A stretch of DNA of 7,399 nucleotides from an uncultured Blautia sp. (GCA_934402155.1 CAKRTP010000090.1:1-7399); one strand, 5' to 3'. Counted from the stretch's first letter, positions 1 to 5,827 are shown. Translations and numbers: made by a program. Notes: generated by a model not told the origin, from the letters alone.

Positions 1-573
1 TTGGTACAGCAGAAACAGGAAGTTATGGATTCTATTAATGCAGAAGCTAAAGCCAAAATGGATGAAATCAATCTTATACGTATTCGTGAAAAAGATGAGT
101 ATGAGTACAATCTGAAGCGTAATCGTAAAACTGAAAATGATAAATGGGAAGATGAAAAAGCAGCCCGTGAAAAAGCGTTAGCTGAAAGAGAAGCAGCAGT
201 AAGAGCAGACGAAAATGAACTCGCTGAGAAAACAGCTTATATTGAGGAACTTGAGAAAAAGGTTGAAGAAATTCCAGAACTTTTACAGAATGCTAAAGAT
301 GAAGCGTTTGCAAACGGTAAGGAAAAAGCCGATAGATCTAATGCATTTGAGGTGCGAGCACTTAAACAGCAGAATGAATATGATATTAAGCTTTTTGAAG
401 ACAGAATTAATCGTCTTACAGAAGATAACGAGCAGCTTAAAATGGAAAAAGCGGATCTCCAGTGTAAACTTGACGATGCTTATGCTCAGATGAGAGATCT
501 TGCAGCTGAAACTGTAAAATCCACAGGTGGAGTTAAAATTCTTAGTGGACAGAACAGTCAGGTAAATAAATAA
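1..573 (+). CDS. Coiled-coil protein, 5'-truncated by window edge
   Basis: The reading frame is open from the first base and ends at TAA 571-573, giving 190 visible residues. The TTG at position 1 may be an internal Leu codon, so the true start is probably outside the window. Almost the whole visible chain is charged and helix-forming, rich in Glu, Lys, Ala and Gln, with heptad-like spacing. Two stretches look like long coiled coils: about residues 1-95 and 115-170. The last 20 residues turn Gly/Ser/Asn-rich and look flexible. I see no transmembrane segment or catalytic motif in this part. A possible partner is the SPFH protein two genes downstream, which also ends in a long coiled coil, but this is only context. 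No family could be named; a scaffold or membrane-associated filament-like role is a guess. Confidence 0.75.
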   Translation: MVQQKQEVMDSINAEAKAKMDEINLIRIREKDEYEYNLKRNRKTENDKWEDEKAAREKALAEREAAVRADENELAEKTAYIEELEKKVEEIPELLQNAKDEAFANGKEKADRSNAFEVRALKQQNEYDIKLFEDRINRLTEDNEQLKMEKADLQCKLDDAYAQMRDLAAETVKSTGGVKILSGQNSQVNK

Positions 574-615
574 TCATAAATAGTAATAATTAATTATACA
601 TAAGGAGAAGCGTAA

Positions 616-777
616 ATGCCACCGGTGTTTGTATTTTTGGTAATATGTGTATCTATTGCAATATGGTTTCTTCTTTCAGGAATCTTCCGTCCATTTGGAA
701 GATTCCTTGGAAGAATATGGGACGATGCATATAGTGAAATAAAAGAGGAAAATAAAGACGAAGAGGAGAATAAATAA
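616..777 (+). CDS. 53-residue single-pass membrane microprotein
   Basis: ATG at 616 is preceded by AAGGAG at 602-607, spaced 8 bases. The frame runs 53 codons to TAA 775-777, and that stop shares its last base with the ATG of the SPFH gene, implying translational coupling. The protein opens with a hydrophobic helix at about residues 3-22 (VFVFLVICVSIAIWFLL within it). A short basic amphipathic piece follows (about 24-33, with two Arg-rich turns), then a strongly acidic Glu/Asp/Lys tail. This layout fits a single-pass inner-membrane peptide with a charged cytoplasmic tail. The family is unknown. Its position suggests an accessory subunit of the SPFH protein. The strong ribosome binding site and exact overlap with the next start make it a credible gene despite its size. 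Confidence 0.8.
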   Translation: MPPVFVFLVICVSIAIWFLLSGIFRPFGRFLGRIWDDAYSEIKEENKDEEENK

Positions 778-1727
778 TGAAAAACGGAAGATTAGGAGCA
801 ATTGGATTAGCAGTAATTATCGTAGCAGGATTAATTTGTGTTAACAAATGCAGTGTGAGAGTACCGGCTGGATATATTGGAGTCGAATATCGAATGAACG
901 GAGGAATTTCAAAGAACATTCTTACACAGGGATGGCATTTGATTTCTCCTACGGTAAAAACTTCACTTTATTCTGTAGGTATTGAACAGTCCTATCTTAC
1001 ATCAGAAGACAAAGGTGACTCACCGAAAGATGAAAGTTTTAAAACACCTACAGCAGATGGAAAATCACTTTTGGTTGATCTGGAATTTTCTTATAAGTTT
1101 GATCAGGAAAGAGTAACTAATGTATTTACCCAGTTTAAAGGGCAGTCTGGCGAAGATGTTAAAAATACATTTATTAAACCTAAAATGAAAGCATGGACAC
1201 AGGAAGTAACTGCTAAGTATCCTGTAACAGATGTTTTTGGAGATAAACGTCAGGAGTTGAATGAGGCACTTGATGAGTACCTGAAACAGAAATTTGAACC
1301 ATACGGAATCATTATTGATACAGTAAACTTTACTTCTATTTCTACTGATGATGAGACACAGGCCGCAATTCAGAAAAAAGTAAATGCACAGCAGGAACTT
1401 GAATTAGCTAACATTGAGGCTAAGACGGCAAAAGTACAGGCAGACAAAGATAAGGAAGTTGCGTTGATTGCAGCAGAACAGGAAAAAGAAAAAGCAGCTA
1501 TTCGGGCAGAACAGGCAAAGATTGATGCGGAAGGTAAGGCTGAGGCAATTAAAATTAAAGCAGGAGCAGTAGCAGAGGCTAATAGAAAAATTGCAGAATC
1601 ACTTACTCCAGAACTGATCGAAAAGCAGAAAATTGATAAATGGAACGGTGAAGTACCGAAAATCCAGGGTGGAAATGCTTCAACAATTGTAGACACAAGA
1701 GAAATGACAGAATCTACAGAAGAATAA
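777..1727 (+). CDS. SPFH/prohibitin-family membrane protein
   Basis: This 316-residue protein has the full SPFH (stomatin/prohibitin/flotillin/HflK-C) layout. There is an N-terminal membrane anchor (about residues 7-23), then a beta-rich domain beginning near VPAGYIGVEYR (29-39) with the QGWHLISP block (51-58). An alpha/beta half covers about 95-190, including the typical YGIIIDTVNFTSI turn (176-188). An Ala/Glu/Lys-rich coiled coil follows (about 192-270). The C-terminal block SLTPELIEKQKIDKWNGEVP (275-294) closely follows the prohibitin/HflC pattern of a Trp-Asn/Asp-Gly-x-hydrophobic-Pro end. Family members form large ring- or dome-shaped oligomers on membranes and often control membrane proteases or organise membrane domains. 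GAGGAG at 763-768 is its ribosome binding site, inside the upstream microprotein gene. A specific partner or phage role cannot be read from sequence. It could be a host-derived HflC-like protein or a phage-specialised lineage. Confidence 0.92.
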   Translation: MKNGRLGAIGLAVIIVAGLICVNKCSVRVPAGYIGVEYRMNGGISKNILTQGWHLISPTVKTSLYSVGIEQSYLTSEDKGDSPKDESFKTPTADGKSLLVDLEFSYKFDQERVTNVFTQFKGQSGEDVKNTFIKPKMKAWTQEVTAKYPVTDVFGDKRQELNEALDEYLKQKFEPYGIIIDTVNFTSISTDDETQAAIQKKVNAQQELELANIEAKTAKVQADKDKEVALIAAEQEKEKAAIRAEQAKIDAEGKAEAIKIKAGAVAEANRKIAESLTPELIEKQKIDKWNGEVPKIQGGNASTIVDTREMTESTEE

Positions 1728-1735
1728 TTTAAATT

Positions 1736-1768
1736 ATCCCATACACGATTAAATTTCGTGTATGGGAT
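1736..1768 (+). promoter_or_regulatory. Perfect 13-bp hairpin between operon genes
   Basis: Arms at 1736-1748 (ATCCCATACACGA) and 1756-1768 are exact inverted complements around a 7-base loop. The right arm ends one base before the AGGAG ribosome binding site (1770-1774) of the next gene. No T-run follows, so it is not a standard intrinsic terminator. Likely roles are an RNA processing or stability element for the upstream message, or a structure that insulates the next ribosome binding site. A protein-binding operator is also possible. Confidence 0.7.
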
Positions 1769-1769
1769 C

Positions 1770-1782
1770 AGGAGAAAATATG
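1770..1782 (+). promoter_or_regulatory. Ribosome binding site that sets the start at 1780
   Basis: AGGAG at 1770-1774 sits 5 bases before ATG 1780-1782. An in-frame ATG at 1762 lies inside the right arm of the hairpin and upstream of this site, so it would be both sequestered and without a ribosome binding site. This argues for the downstream start. Confidence 0.75.
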
Positions 1783-2181
1783 ACATTAGAAGACATCATT
1801 AATAGACATAATTTGTCTAGAAATAAATATACGATATCAAAAGGGAACGAAATAAAAATACCTGTTAAAAAGTACAAATACATTGAAGTATGTATATATT
1901 ATTATGATTCGGAAGATAACCCAGAATTAAATACATGGATCGATGTTGAAGGAATTGGATATGGATGGATATGGTGTGGTAACAAACTTAGAAGTAAATT
2001 TGAATTTTTGCAGCGTAGAGCTATCAGAAAATTCGCTTTAGGGTTATTAAAGATTATAACAAATGATACGGAAATTATATCTTTTAATAATGACGGTGTG
2101 TATATCTACGGATATATACCTGATGAAAATCCAACTGTTTATACACAGATTAGATTGAGCGATAAAACATTATATTTTTAA
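1780..2181 (+). CDS. Hypothetical protein, 133 residues
   Basis: I do not recognise this protein. From the ATG at 1780 it has 133 residues: a short polar start (MTLEDIINRHNLS), a beta-rich aromatic middle with many Tyr, Ile and Trp (about 30-65, including IEVCIYYYD and a GYGWIWCGN turn), a basic helix (about 69-92, with FLQRRAIRKFALGLLK) and a final beta-rich part (about 95-133). There is no signal peptide or clear membrane helix. The Tyr/Ile-rich strands suggest a compact alpha+beta fold. It ends at TAA 2179-2181, with the next gene's ribosome binding site starting on the same bases, so the two are co-translated. The upstream hairpin may mean it is expressed differently from the SPFH set. 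Confidence 0.7.
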   Translation: MTLEDIINRHNLSRNKYTISKGNEIKIPVKKYKYIEVCIYYYDSEDNPELNTWIDVEGIGYGWIWCGNKLRSKFEFLQRRAIRKFALGLLKIITNDTEIISFNNDGVYIYGYIPDENPTVYTQIRLSDKTLYF

Positions 2182-2195
2182 AGGTGATTAGAATG
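2182..2195 (+). promoter_or_regulatory. Ribosome binding site that sets the start at 2193
   Basis: AGGTGA at 2182-2187 is 5 bases before ATG 2193-2195. The in-frame GTG at 2184 falls inside this purine-rich motif and has only the previous gene's T-rich end upstream, so the ATG is preferred. Confidence 0.7.
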
Positions 2196-2600
2196 ATTGC
2201 AGGAAGAATTGGAAAATTTAGTTCATTGAAGTGTTCAAATTGTGGTTCAGATATTATGTTTACTCAGATTAAAGGTAATAATACAGGACTTTATTGTAGA
2301 GAATGTGGTAAATGGCAGAAGTGGTTAAGTAAAAATGAAAAGAACTTATGGAACGCACCTGTTGATAAAACTATCGCAGAAAAAACAAAGCCTGCAAGTC
2401 TCACTTTTACGGGTAATGTAATGGCTGAGAGAATACGAGAATTTACTAAAGTTATTGAAAATAAGGTAACTAAAGAAATGATGGAAGAACCGAAATCAGA
2501 CGAAGATGAAATTAGAAAATGTTCTTATTGTCTTGCATTGGAACAGTGTAAAACAGCACTTGAGAACATCCTTGCTGATAGACGTTTCGATGATAACTAG
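2193..2600 (+). CDS. Zinc-ribbon protein with C-terminal Cys cluster
   Basis: From ATG 2193 the product has 135 residues. Near the N-terminus it carries a classic four-Cys zinc ribbon: C14-x2-C17 and C35-x2-C38, each pair followed by Gly (CSNCGS and CRECGKW), with about 17 residues between the knuckles. The ribbon probably binds one zinc ion, as in many nucleic-acid-binding or transcription-related small proteins. A Lys/Glu-rich linker follows, then a helical tail with a second group of cysteines, C110, C113 and C119 (CSYCLALEQC). That group could complete a second metal site with another residue, or make disulfides. AGGTGA (2182-2187) is the ribosome binding site, 5 bases from the ATG. An upstream GTG at 2184 is part of that site and is unlikely to be the start. 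The exact function is unknown. Confidence 0.75.
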   Translation: MIAGRIGKFSSLKCSNCGSDIMFTQIKGNNTGLYCRECGKWQKWLSKNEKNLWNAPVDKTIAEKTKPASLTFTGNVMAERIREFTKVIENKVTKEMMEEPKSDEDEIRKCSYCLALEQCKTALENILADRRFDDN

Positions 2601-2623
2601 AGTACATATGAAAAGAGGAAACA

Positions 2624-3394
2624 ATGAATCAAATTAGTAACATTGACATTTATGTATCAGGAATGCAGAAGTCACTTGAAGATAAATTGTTCTTTGTAGA
2701 TAAAGTTTGTGATATAGATAAAGTTATTGATTTTGGTTGTGCTGATGGGTCATTACTTAGAGAGATGTATAAGATAAATCCTAATCTTAACTATATTGGA
2801 TATGACAACAATATTGCAATGATATTACAATCAAGAATGGTAACAGATTGTGAAAAATTCAAAAATATAAGATTTACGGACAAATATGCATTTAGCAATA
2901 CTAAGAATGCTCTATTAAATCTTTCAAGTGTAGTTCATGAGGTATATTCTTATTCTCAGCCAGATGATATTAATATATTTTGGAATCAAGTATTTTATCA
3001 AGATTTTAAATATATTGCAATTAGAGACTTCTGTATCAGTAAATCAATTAATAGACAGGTCGATATCAATGATTATACGAAACTTATTCAAAGTGCTGAT
3101 AATGAACAGGTAAATGATTATGAATCAATCTGGGGATCATTAAGAGATAATAGGAACCTGGTACATTTCTTAATGAAGTATAGATATACAGAAAACTGGG
3201 ATAGAGAAGTACGTGAGAATTATTTTCCTATTACATTAGAAACACTTTTGAGTATGATCCCAACATATAAATATGAAATTGTTTATTTTGAAGATTATGT
3301 CCTTCCGTTTACAAAGAATAAAGTAAAAGAAGATTTTGATATTGATCTTCATGATAATACTCATGTGAAGATCCTGCTTAAAAGGAAAGATTAA
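2624..3394 (+). CDS. Class I SAM-dependent methyltransferase
   Basis: This 256-residue protein has the Rossmann-type SAM-binding signature. Motif I is VIDFGCADG at residues 34-42, followed by a helix, then IGYDNN (58-63), where the Asp after strand beta-2 would bind the ribose of SAM. A later strand has LNLSSVVHEVYSY (98-110), like the motif-IV/post-beta-4 region of small-molecule methyltransferases, and FKYIAIRDF (128-136) fits beta-5. The second half (about 140-256) is helical and probably forms the substrate cap. There is no NPPY or similar DNA-amino-methylase motif, so a DNA N6-adenine or N4-cytosine methylase is unlikely. The substrate cannot be told. GAGG (2615-2618) is the ribosome binding site, and the stop overlaps the next ATG by one base. 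Whether it acts on a phage or host molecule is open. Confidence 0.85.
   Translation: MNQISNIDIYVSGMQKSLEDKLFFVDKVCDIDKVIDFGCADGSLLREMYKINPNLNYIGYDNNIAMILQSRMVTDCEKFKNIRFTDKYAFSNTKNALLNLSSVVHEVYSYSQPDDINIFWNQVFYQDFKYIAIRDFCISKSINRQVDINDYTKLIQSADNEQVNDYESIWGSLRDNRNLVHFLMKYRYTENWDREVRENYFPITLETLLSMIPTYKYEIVYFEDYVLPFTKNKVKEDFDIDLHDNTHVKILLKRKD
3344..3373 (+). repeat. Inverted repeat at the methyltransferase 3' end
   Basis: GATCTTCA at 3344-3351 pairs exactly with TGAAGATC at 3366-3373, and two G-U pairs can extend the stem inward. It lies inside the coding region just before the TAATG junction at 3392-3396. It may be an RNA hairpin that tunes coupling to the next gene, or it may be chance in AT-rich coding DNA. 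Confidence 0.3.
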
Positions 3395-4023
3395 TGGATA
3401 ATGTGATTGGTAGAAAAGTACGAATAAAATATTTATGTGAACTCCCGAAATATTTACATACATATGTTAAAAATTTTGCCGGAGAAGTTGGAATAATTAC
3501 TTTTGTAATTATGGCTAATGGAAAAGAAACACTCTACCAAATTGATTTAGGCGGTGGAGTAATAATACAAGCAGAAGAAAGATTTTTTATTTTTATAAAT
3601 GAAGAGGAGAATGAAAATATGGCAGCATTAACAGGTTATAAAGCAGTAGCAGTAATCGTACAGGGTTCAGGATGTTGTAAAAGAGATTATCATTTTGCTA
3701 TTTATGAAGATGGTACTGATTATAAGCCAGGAGATATGGTTAAGGTGTCTAACGGTAATGGCTTTGATGTAATCAAAGAAATCATTACACCGGAAGAGGC
3801 ACATGAAAGATTTAAGAAAAATATTACTGCTGAAATTATTTGTAAGGTTGATACCACAGCATATGATGAAAGAGTAAGAAAACGTAAAGAAGCAGCGGAT
3901 ATTAAGAAAGAAATGGATAAAGTTATTAAACAGATGGACGAGAAGATGAAATATGAGATCTATGCAGAAGAGAATCCTGATCTTAAAGATATGCTGAAAA
4001 AATATATGGAATTAACTAGATGA
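3394..4023 (+). CDS. Two-part protein: SH3/KOW-like N-domain plus unknown domain
   Basis: The 209-residue frame starts in a TAATG overlap with the methyltransferase stop. Residues 1-70 look like a small SH3/KOW-type beta barrel: GRKVRIKYL, then FAGEVGIIT, then YQIDLGGGVIIQAEERFFIF. A Glu/Asn linker (71-75) follows. From Met76 a second unit begins (MAALTGYKAVAVIVQGSG), with a beta-rich part that includes a second barrel-like pattern, YKPGDMVKVSNG (about 111-122). It ends in a highly charged helix or coiled coil (about 155-209). Met76 (ATG 3619-3621) has its own GAGGAG ribosome binding site, so a 134-residue shorter product is likely. The gene may be a fusion of two once-separate phage genes, or a gene that encodes nested products. 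The family is unknown. Confidence 0.75.
   Translation: MDNVIGRKVRIKYLCELPKYLHTYVKNFAGEVGIITFVIMANGKETLYQIDLGGGVIIQAEERFFIFINEEENENMAALTGYKAVAVIVQGSGCCKRDYHFAIYEDGTDYKPGDMVKVSNGNGFDVIKEIITPEEAHERFKKNITAEIICKVDTTAYDERVRKRKEAADIKKEMDKVIKQMDEKMKYEIYAEENPDLKDMLKKYMELTR
3604..3621 (+). promoter_or_regulatory. Internal in-frame ribosome binding site and start
   Basis: GAGGAG at 3604-3609 lies 9 bases upstream of ATG 3619-3621, which is codon 76 of the gene starting at 3394. The quality matches the other start sites in the window, and it falls exactly at the predicted domain boundary, so a second product of 134 residues is plausible. Confidence 0.5.
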
Positions 4024-4036
4024 GAGGATGATTAGT

Positions 4037-4195
4037 GTGAAAAAAGCATTTATTTTAAGTATTCCTATGTTTGTGATTACATTTATTGGTTCAGGCATAA
4101 TTTTGTCATACACGCAAATTGGTCATAAAACAACAACCGGAATAACATTATTACTTTTATTAATTACATATTGTTTATATGGTAAGACAATATGA
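4037..4195 (+). CDS. 52-residue two-helix membrane protein
   Basis: A short frame begins at GTG 4037 (GTGAAAAAAGCATTT), with GAGAGG (4022-4027) 9 bases upstream. It ends at TGA 4193-4195, overlapping the next gene's ATG by four bases (ATGA). An in-frame ATG at 4028 would add three residues, but its ribosome binding site would then be too close. The product starts with two Lys, followed by a hydrophobic helix at about residues 4-25 (FILSIPMFVITFIGSGIILS), a short polar loop (about 26-34, YTQIGHKTT), and a second hydrophobic helix at about 35-48 rich in Leu. It is probably an inner-membrane hairpin protein. The overlap implies translational coupling to the metallophosphoesterase. The function is unknown; the reading frame fills what would otherwise be a 168-base gap. 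Confidence 0.7.
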   Translation: MKKAFILSIPMFVITFIGSGIILSYTQIGHKTTTGITLLLLLITYCLYGKTI

Positions 4196-4929
4196 TTTGG
4201 ATTACAGGTGACACGCATGGGGGTTGGGTTCACAGGCTGAATAAAGACTCATTTCCCGAACAAAAAGAAATGACCAAAGATGATTATGTGATTGTCTGTG
4301 GAGATTTTGGAATCTGGGATGATTCACCTGCTGAACGATGGAACCTTGCATGGTTAGAACAAAGAAATTTTACTACATTATTTGTAGATGGTAATCATAG
4401 TAATTTCGATATACTTGATTCTTATCCCGTAAATGAATGGCATGGTGGAAAAGTGCATTTCATTAGACCATCAGTTATTCATCTTATGAGGGGACAGGTG
4501 TTCGATATAAATTATAAAAAAATATTCACTTTTGGTGGAGCCGCCAGCCATGATATTTCAGATGGGATTTTAGAAATTAATGATCCGAGACTGAAAACAT
4601 GGAAAAAAAATCCAAATAAAATGTATAGAGTCAACCATGTATCATGGTGGAAACAAGAGATGCCTGACGAAGAAGAAATGGCTGAAGGAAGAGAAAATCT
4701 TGAATTAGTAGGTAATAAAGTGGATTTTATTATTACACATTGTACAGCTTCTTCTACAGCAGCATTATTGTCACATGGATTATATAAACCAGATAAATTA
4801 ACTGAATATCTTGAGACAATACGATATGGCATTGACTATAAATATTGGTTCTTTGGTCATTATCATGACAATAAAAATGTTACATCAAAAGACATTTGTT
4901 TATACGATCAGATTGTGAGGATTGCATAA
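4192..4929 (+). CDS. Calcineurin-like metallophosphoesterase
   Basis: This 245-residue enzyme carries all signature blocks of the calcineurin-like phosphoesterase superfamily: GDTHG (6-10), GDFG (37-40), GNHSN (67-71), a THC histidine block (182-184) and GHYHDN (222-227). These Asp, Asn and His residues would hold two metal ions (commonly Mn or Fe/Zn) that activate water to cleave phosphomonoesters or phosphodiesters. The N-terminal strand begins at once with MIWITGDTHG, so the start is secure. Substrates in this superfamily range from nucleotides and dinucleotides to RNA and protein phosphates, and nothing here picks one. The stop shares a base with the next gene's ATG (TAATG). Being next to NAD-module genes makes a nucleotide substrate possible, but that is inference. 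It could equally be a general phage phosphatase. Confidence 0.93.
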   Translation: MIWITGDTHGGWVHRLNKDSFPEQKEMTKDDYVIVCGDFGIWDDSPAERWNLAWLEQRNFTTLFVDGNHSNFDILDSYPVNEWHGGKVHFIRPSVIHLMRGQVFDINYKKIFTFGGAASHDISDGILEINDPRLKTWKKNPNKMYRVNHVSWWKQEMPDEEEMAEGRENLELVGNKVDFIITHCTASSTAALLSHGLYKPDKLTEYLETIRYGIDYKYWFFGHYHDNKNVTSKDICLYDQIVRIA

Positions 4930-5537
4930 TGGTAGACACGTCAGAACTTACAGAAAATTCTAAAGATTATATTGAAAAATTAAAGAATGGGAGAATGAAG
5001 ATGGAAAAAGAGAAAAAGAAAGTTTTGATTGTAATTGATGTGCAGAATGATTTTGTAACAGGAAGTCTTGGCACTCCGGAAGCTCAGAAAGTTGTGCCGA
5101 ATATAATCAACAAAGTAAATGAGTATAACGAAAGAGATGACGCGATTATTTTTACAGCAGATACTCATCGAGACGATTATCTTAACACTCAGGAAGGAAA
5201 GAAGCTACCTATCTCTCATTGTATTGTAGGCACTAATGGATGGAATTTTGTTCCAGAATTAGGCATCTATGAACCATCTCCAATGGAAAAAATCTATATA
5301 AAAGAACAATTTGGATACAATTGGAATAAATGTCCATGGTTGAACGCATATGATATTGAAGTCATAGGTTTAGTCACTGATATCTGTGTAGTCTCAAATG
5401 CACTTATTCTTAAAGCAGCTTTTCCTGAAAATAAAATTACAGTAGATGCTTCTTGCTGTGCCGGTTCAACACCAGAAAAACATAAAGCTGCACTTGAAGT
5501 AATGAAGAGTTGTCAGATTAATGTAATTGGAGAATAA
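4929..5537 (+). CDS. pncA: Nicotinamidase-type cysteine hydrolase (isochorismatase family)
   Basis: Predicted to hydrolyse nicotinamide to nicotinate and ammonia. Numbered from ATG 4929 (202 residues), the catalytic triad is visible: D37 in IVIDVQNDF, K125 in IYIKEQFG and C153 in VTDICVVSNAL. Metal ligands expected in nicotinamidases are also there: D78 and H80 in FTADTHRDD, and H97 in the HCIVGTNGW block, which is typical of PncA-like enzymes rather than true isochorismatases. The first 24 residues are extra compared with the usual start just before strand beta-1. The frame has two good starts: ATG 4929 (TAATG overlap, GAGG 8 bases upstream) and ATG 5001 (GGAG at 4990-4993, 178 residues, close to the usual family length). 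Near Prs-like and NAMPT-like genes, a role in NAD precursor metabolism is well supported. Other amide-hydrolysing members of the family remain possible. Confidence 0.88.
   Translation: MVDTSELTENSKDYIEKLKNGRMKMEKEKKKVLIVIDVQNDFVTGSLGTPEAQKVVPNIINKVNEYNERDDAIIFTADTHRDDYLNTQEGKKLPISHCIVGTNGWNFVPELGIYEPSPMEKIYIKEQFGYNWNKCPWLNAYDIEVIGLVTDICVVSNALILKAAFPENKITVDASCCAGSTPEKHKAALEVMKSCQINVIGE
4989..5003 (+). promoter_or_regulatory. Internal ribosome binding site for alternative nicotinamidase start
   Basis: GGAG at 4990-4993 precedes ATG 5001-5003 by 7 bases. A start there would give MEKEKKKVLIVIDVQ, which puts the first beta strand close to the N-terminus as in typical nicotinamidases. It competes with the start at 4929. 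Confidence 0.45.
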
Positions 5538-5584
5538 GGCATAAATATAAATAGTAAAAAATAATAAAAAGAAAGCGTGAAATA

Positions 5585-5827
5585 ATGAAAATCAAAAACA
5601 TTAATAATGTAGAGACATTTTTAGAAGTAGTAAATGAATGTAGAGGAGATGTAACATTAACATCAATATATGGAGATAAATATAATTTAAAGTCTACATT
5701 AACTCAATATGTTGCCATTGCAGCTTTGTTAGGCGATCATGGAGAAGAGCTAGAGTTGTGGTGTACAGATAAAGATGATGAGAAGAAGTTCTTAAAAATG
5801 TTTAATGAACATCCAGAGATGATTTAA
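5585..5827 (+). CDS. Small hypothetical protein, 80 residues
   Basis: I cannot assign a function. The 80-residue product has a helical start (about 6-19, NVETFLEVVNECRG), a short beta pair (VTLTSIYGDKYNLKS, about 23-37), a hydrophobic helix (about 38-49, LTQYVAIAALLG) and an acidic C-terminal helix-strand-helix (about 52-80). It looks compact, soluble and acidic, with no membrane segment and no metal motif. The ribosome binding site is weak for this region: only GAAAG and GTGA (5571-5580) lie before the ATG, while neighbours have AAGGAG or GAGG, so it may be translated less. The 47-base gap upstream, which is AT-rich without a clear promoter or terminator, is one of the longest in the window. 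It lies between the nicotinamidase and the Prs-like gene. Confidence 0.7.
   Translation: MKIKNINNVETFLEVVNECRGDVTLTSIYGDKYNLKSTLTQYVAIAALLGDHGEELELWCTDKDDEKKFLKMFNEHPEMI

Noticed and set aside
215..493. A + strand open frame of 92 codons inside the coiled-coil gene
   Set aside because: Out-of-frame shadow of a charged repetitive coding sequence, without a convincing ribosome binding site.
1736..1775. Intrinsic transcription terminator
   Set aside because: The stem is strong but is followed by ATCAGGAGAAAA rather than a T-run, and the next gene starts immediately.
1762..1779. Earlier ATG start for the gene at 1780
   Set aside because: The ATG lies in the hairpin arm and has no ribosome binding site; AGGAG sits correctly before 1780.
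1370..1786. Reverse-strand frame of 138 codons opposite the SPFH coiled coil
   Set aside because: Ser/Ala-rich antisense of an Ala/Glu/Lys-rich coiled coil; such shadows are expected. All other genes are on the + strand and the forward family match is clear.
2624..3394. Restriction-modification DNA methylase
   Set aside because: Only the SAM-binding motifs are visible; there is no DPPY/NPPY or cytosine-5 PCQ-type catalytic motif and no nearby endonuclease.
4512..4832. Reverse-strand frame of 106 codons opposite the metallophosphoesterase
   Set aside because: Lies wholly inside a clear enzyme gene and shows no family motif or ribosome binding site. The other reverse frames (653-919, 3236-3463, 4980-5168) fail for the same reasons.
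4929..5537. Isochorismatase of siderophore synthesis
   Set aside because: The HCxxGTxGW block and Asp/His metal ligands fit nicotinamidases, and the neighbours are NAD-related, with no siderophore genes.
5538..5584. Promoter in the AT-rich gap after the nicotinamidase
   Set aside because: TATAAAT-like strings occur, but no properly spaced TTGACA-like box is seen; AT-rich gaps give such matches freely.
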